A stretch of DNA of 64,000 bases from Frisingicoccus caecimuris (lineage in GTDB: Bacteria; Bacillota; Clostridia; Lachnospirales; Lachnospiraceae), in the NCBI RefSeq assembly GCF_004340975.1, contig NZ_SLXA01000001.1, positions 297,012 to 361,011 on the forward strand, written 5' to 3'. A program made the translations under genes and the position numbers. The notes beneath the pieces are model-generated. The model ran no database searches. It had not been told where the DNA came from and was given only the letters and a program-made list of their open reading frames with translations. Positions within the stretch are counted from its first letter, which is position 1. Every line of letters begins with the position of its first letter. Positions 61,771 to 64,000 of this stretch are shown piece after piece.

Positions 61771-63231
61771 TCATTCTCCAATCAACGATAAGATAAATGT
61801 TCTGAAATCTTTTTTATCCCATGTCACCGGCGTCGGATACAATGGATTGCCTTCTTTCTCGGCCCATGCCACGATCTGATCCACATCCTCCTCCTGAATC
61901 ATTTCAGGATATACCGGAATATTCATCTTATCTTTCATTTCTTCAATCCAGTCTATAAATGCCTCCGCTTTTGCTTTATCCGTATCATCCCCGGCTTTTA
62001 TACCACATACGTCACACAGGTCAGCCAGCTTTCCATAGGCAGCTGGCCCGAAAGCCCGCATAACATGGGGCAGTAAAATAGACATTGCAAGCCCATGCGG
62101 CGTCCCATATAAACCGCCCAGCGTGTGGCCGATGGCATGCACATAGCCCACACAACCTCTTGTAAATGCACGTCCCGCCAAAAAAGCGGCCTTTTGCATA
62201 TTATAGCGCCCCTTCAGGCTGCTGCCGTCCTGATAAACATTATAAAGATTATCATAAATAAGTTTCACAGCCTTTTTACACATATCTTTTTCCAGCTTCG
62301 AGTTATAAGTATTATTTGTATAGCATTCCACTGCATGGCTCAAAGCATCCAGACCGGTCGTTGCCGTTACATGAGGCGGCAGCCCCACTGTCAGTTCAGG
62401 ATCAAGCACTGCATATTTTGGCATCAGGCACAGATCATTCATCGATGCCTTATGATGAGTTTCAGCCTCGGTGATCACTGCTGCAACGGTTGTTTCCGAA
62501 CCCGTTCCGGCCGTGGTCGGCACAGCAAAAATTGTCGGGATCGGACGTAAAATCGTAAAAAGTCCCTGTAACTTTTCCACACTTTTTCGAGGTCTGGCGA
62601 TACGCGCTCCGATACCTTTGGCACAATCCATTGGGGACCCTCCGCCAAAAGCGATCATACAATCACATTTGTTTTCTCTGTAGCACTTTACCCCTTCTTC
62701 AACGTTGATATCCGTCGGATTCGGTGCGACTCCGTCATAAATTGCATACTCCAGGCCCTGCTTGTCCATAGCTTCGAGCATACCATCCAATAAATGCAGT
62801 TCCATCAGAACTTTATCGGTTACAACCAGAACTTTTTTGAATTTTTTGCGTTTGATCGCCTCAGGCAGCTTTTTGACTGCTGCCCGTCCCCTCAAAGTTT
62901 TCGGCACTCGCCATGGCAATATGGCCATTCCAACTTTCATAACAGACTGGAAACCCCGGCAGTAGATTTTCTTCACGTTCAGTTTTGCTTTCATATGATA
63001 TACCACCTCTCCTTTGTTGTGCATTTCAATCGCCTCAATCGGACACACCTTTGCACATATACCGCAGCCGATGCACTTGGTTTCATCCAGACTGGCAATT
63101 GTGTGAATATCTCCATGAAATTTTGGCGCTTCAATGCTCAGACAATCCATCGGACAATTTTCCACACAGACCGAACAGCCGGCACATGCTGCTTCATTGA
63201 TATACGGCGTTTTCTTTTTTTTCATTTTCAA
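61771..63231 (-). CDS. Ferredoxin-domain/iron alcohol dehydrogenase fusion
   Basis: A 486-aa fusion. Residues ~10-75 are a 2[4Fe-4S] ferredoxin module (CAGCSVCVENCPMDCL and CIGCGICAKVCPIEAI), residues ~80-110 a linker, and residues ~115-486 a group III Fe-ADH with GGGSPMDCAKG, TTAGTGSE, GLDALSHAVECY (metal Asp/His) and GYVHAIGHTLGGLYGTPHG (metal His). The fusion suggests electrons from reduced ferredoxin, or the AOR next door, feeding aldehyde/alcohol conversion. Its ATG overlaps the MoaD-like stop (ATGA), so both are made together. The ordinary ADH at 2538 lacks the ferredoxin part. Confidence 0.88.
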   Translation of the reverse strand: MKMKKKKTPYINEAACAGCSVCVENCPMDCLSIEAPKFHGDIHTIASLDETKCIGCGICAKVCPIEAIEMHNKGEVVYHMKAKLNVKKIYCRGFQSVMKVGMAILPWRVPKTLRGRAAVKKLPEAIKRKKFKKVLVVTDKVLMELHLLDGMLEAMDKQGLEYAIYDGVAPNPTDINVEEGVKCYRENKCDCMIAFGGGSPMDCAKGIGARIARPRKSVEKLQGLFTILRPIPTIFAVPTTAGTGSETTVAAVITEAETHHKASMNDLCLMPKYAVLDPELTVGLPPHVTATTGLDALSHAVECYTNNTYNSKLEKDMCKKAVKLIYDNLYNVYQDGSSLKGRYNMQKAAFLAGRAFTRGCVGYVHAIGHTLGGLYGTPHGLAMSILLPHVMRAFGPAAYGKLADLCDVCGIKAGDDTDKAKAEAFIDWIEEMKDKMNIPVYPEMIQEEDVDQIVAWAEKEGNPLYPTPVTWDKKDFRTFILSLIGE

Positions 63232-63461
63232 CCACCTCCCGCCGGTGAAAGCATCACAACTTCATCCCCATCGTTAAATCTGTACCACCGGCTGACCGCT
63301 TTCCCGTTCACAAGTATGACCAAATCCTTTACTTCATTTTTCGTCATCCCCGGAACTGAATTTTTTAATTCATCCATCGTATGCACATCCGCCTCAAACT
63401 CGCTGACGCCGGTTTTCAGACGGGCCACACCAAACATTTTTACTTTGACCACAGACACCAC
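63228..63461 (-). CDS. MoaD/ThiS-like sulfur carrier protein
   Basis: A 77-aa beta-grasp protein. It starts VKVKMFGVARLKTGV, has VKDLVILVNGKAVSRWY and DGDEVVMLSPAGGG, and ends with a Gly-Gly-Gly tail, the C-terminal glycine used for thiocarboxylation. It overlaps the ferredoxin-ADH gene by 4 nt and follows the AOR gene by 8 nt. Probable sulfur donor for the pterin dithiolene of the neighbouring oxidoreductase. Confidence 0.85.
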   Translation of the reverse strand: MVSVVKVKMFGVARLKTGVSEFEADVHTMDELKNSVPGMTKNEVKDLVILVNGKAVSRWYRFNDGDEVVMLSPAGGG

Positions 63462-63469
63462 CCTTTGAT

Positions 63470-64000
63470 TTAGATAATTTCCAGTTTTTTCAAAAGTTTC
63501 TTTGTCGGCAATCCATGACTATCCCATCCCCGGGCATGATAATAAACTTTCTTCAATTTTTCCAACGGCACTTTGGATGTCGGATCTTTCGGGTCCTGCA
63601 ATGTTTTCACAAGCCGGGACGGCAGAGCATCTTTATTGGCATTCACCCCAAACCTCCGGTTTATTTCTCTTTCCAGATTATATCCCCGTTCACCGCAGCG
63701 CATATAATGTCCAAATGTCATTTTCATACCTGTAGCATATTCAAAACCTTTCGTATGATGGAACACAGGCAGATGAAGTTTTAACATTTCCGGATATTTG
63801 TTCATCAGCCGGACCACAGCGCCGCAATATGGCAAGACTCCGTTGACCAGCTTTACATACCAGCTGTTCGGATGCTTCAAAAGCGGTGCCGGGAAAAAGG
63901 CATAGCTTGTAAACAGACATTGACCGGAAGCTGATATCATTTCCATCAAATCCTGGAACATCATTGTAAGATCGGCTTTTCCATGATAGGTCGTCTGATT
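63470..64000 (-). CDS. Aldehyde ferredoxin oxidoreductase family protein, C-terminal part (cut by window edge)
   Basis: The frame is open to the window end, so only the last ~176 residues are visible (NQTTYHGKADLTMMFQDL...). GERGYNLEREINRRFGVNANKDALPSRL is the signature of the C-terminal domain of tungsten (or molybdenum) bis-pterin AOR enzymes, which oxidise aldehydes to acids with ferredoxin. An internal ATG at 63964 is not the real start. It is followed directly by the MoaD-like gene, the ferredoxin-ADH gene and moaA. Confidence 0.88.
   Translation of the reverse strand, partial: NQTTYHGKADLTMMFQDLMEMISASGQCLFTSYAFFPAPLLKHPNSWYVKLVNGVLPYCGAVVRLMNKYPEMLKLHLPVFHHTKGFEYATGMKMTFGHYMRCGERGYNLEREINRRFGVNANKDALPSRLVKTLQDPKDPTSKVPLEKLKKVYYHARGWDSHGLPTKKLLKKLEII

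Overview
The window looks like a chromosome segment of a gut Lachnospiraceae-type Clostridium relative. Evidence: T-box control of thrS, an L20-type leader before infC-rpmI-rplT, the fused single-chain PurL, DUF1292, Gx-transporter and NusG domain II genes, AGGAGG ribosome binding sites, sigma-A promoters and frequent TTG/ATT starts. No rRNA, CRISPR array, integrase or replication origin was found.

Layout. 1-17 kb is ordinary core genome: CNNM/CorC protein, a decayed Rpn nuclease gene, iron alcohol dehydrogenase, purL, an ECF S-component, LysR, DUF1292, gltX plus a UvrD-type helicase, and a four-gene membrane/lipoprotein operon. 17.1-47.7 kb is a large accessory locus beside tRNA-Leu(AAG). 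47.7-64 kb is core again: DegV, uppP, tRNA-Asn, rplT-rpmI-infC, DJ-1, an MMPL transporter/heptad-repeat operon with its divergent TetR regulator, thrS, bioY, moaA, and a ferredoxin-ADH/MoaD/tungsten-type aldehyde oxidoreductase cluster cut by the window end.

The accessory locus is the striking part. It starts with a 925-residue single-chain RNA polymerase of the QDE-1/YonO type (DxDGD active-site motif), expressed from a near-consensus host promoter with a LexA/DinR-like box just downstream. Tail genes only follow: putative tail proteins, major tail protein, SPP1-type holin, tail chaperone, two tape-measure genes in tandem, Dit, a large Tal protein and a tail fibre. After these come an AbrB/PIN toxin-antitoxin remnant and a lysis module with a GH25 lysozyme. 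There is no portal, terminase, capsid, sheath or integrase. The best reading is an SOS-inducible, non-contractile (F-type-like) tailocin or domesticated tail particle, with its own RNA polymerase as a probable relay between DNA damage and tail expression. That reading is inference.

Both tape-measure genes are interrupted at the same codon by related elements of 1447 and 910 nt. Each has a strongly structured, covarying 5' RNA of about 500 nt followed by antisense zinc-ribbon genes. Removing them at one consistent pair of boundaries restores the frame in both genes, so they behave like introns, possibly group I/IStron-like. Other oddities are an in-frame TGA in the gene after the polymerase, a truncated first tape-measure gene, two paralogous CmpB-type membrane proteins at opposite ends of the locus, and a Fic gene with an inverted repeat flanking its promoter.
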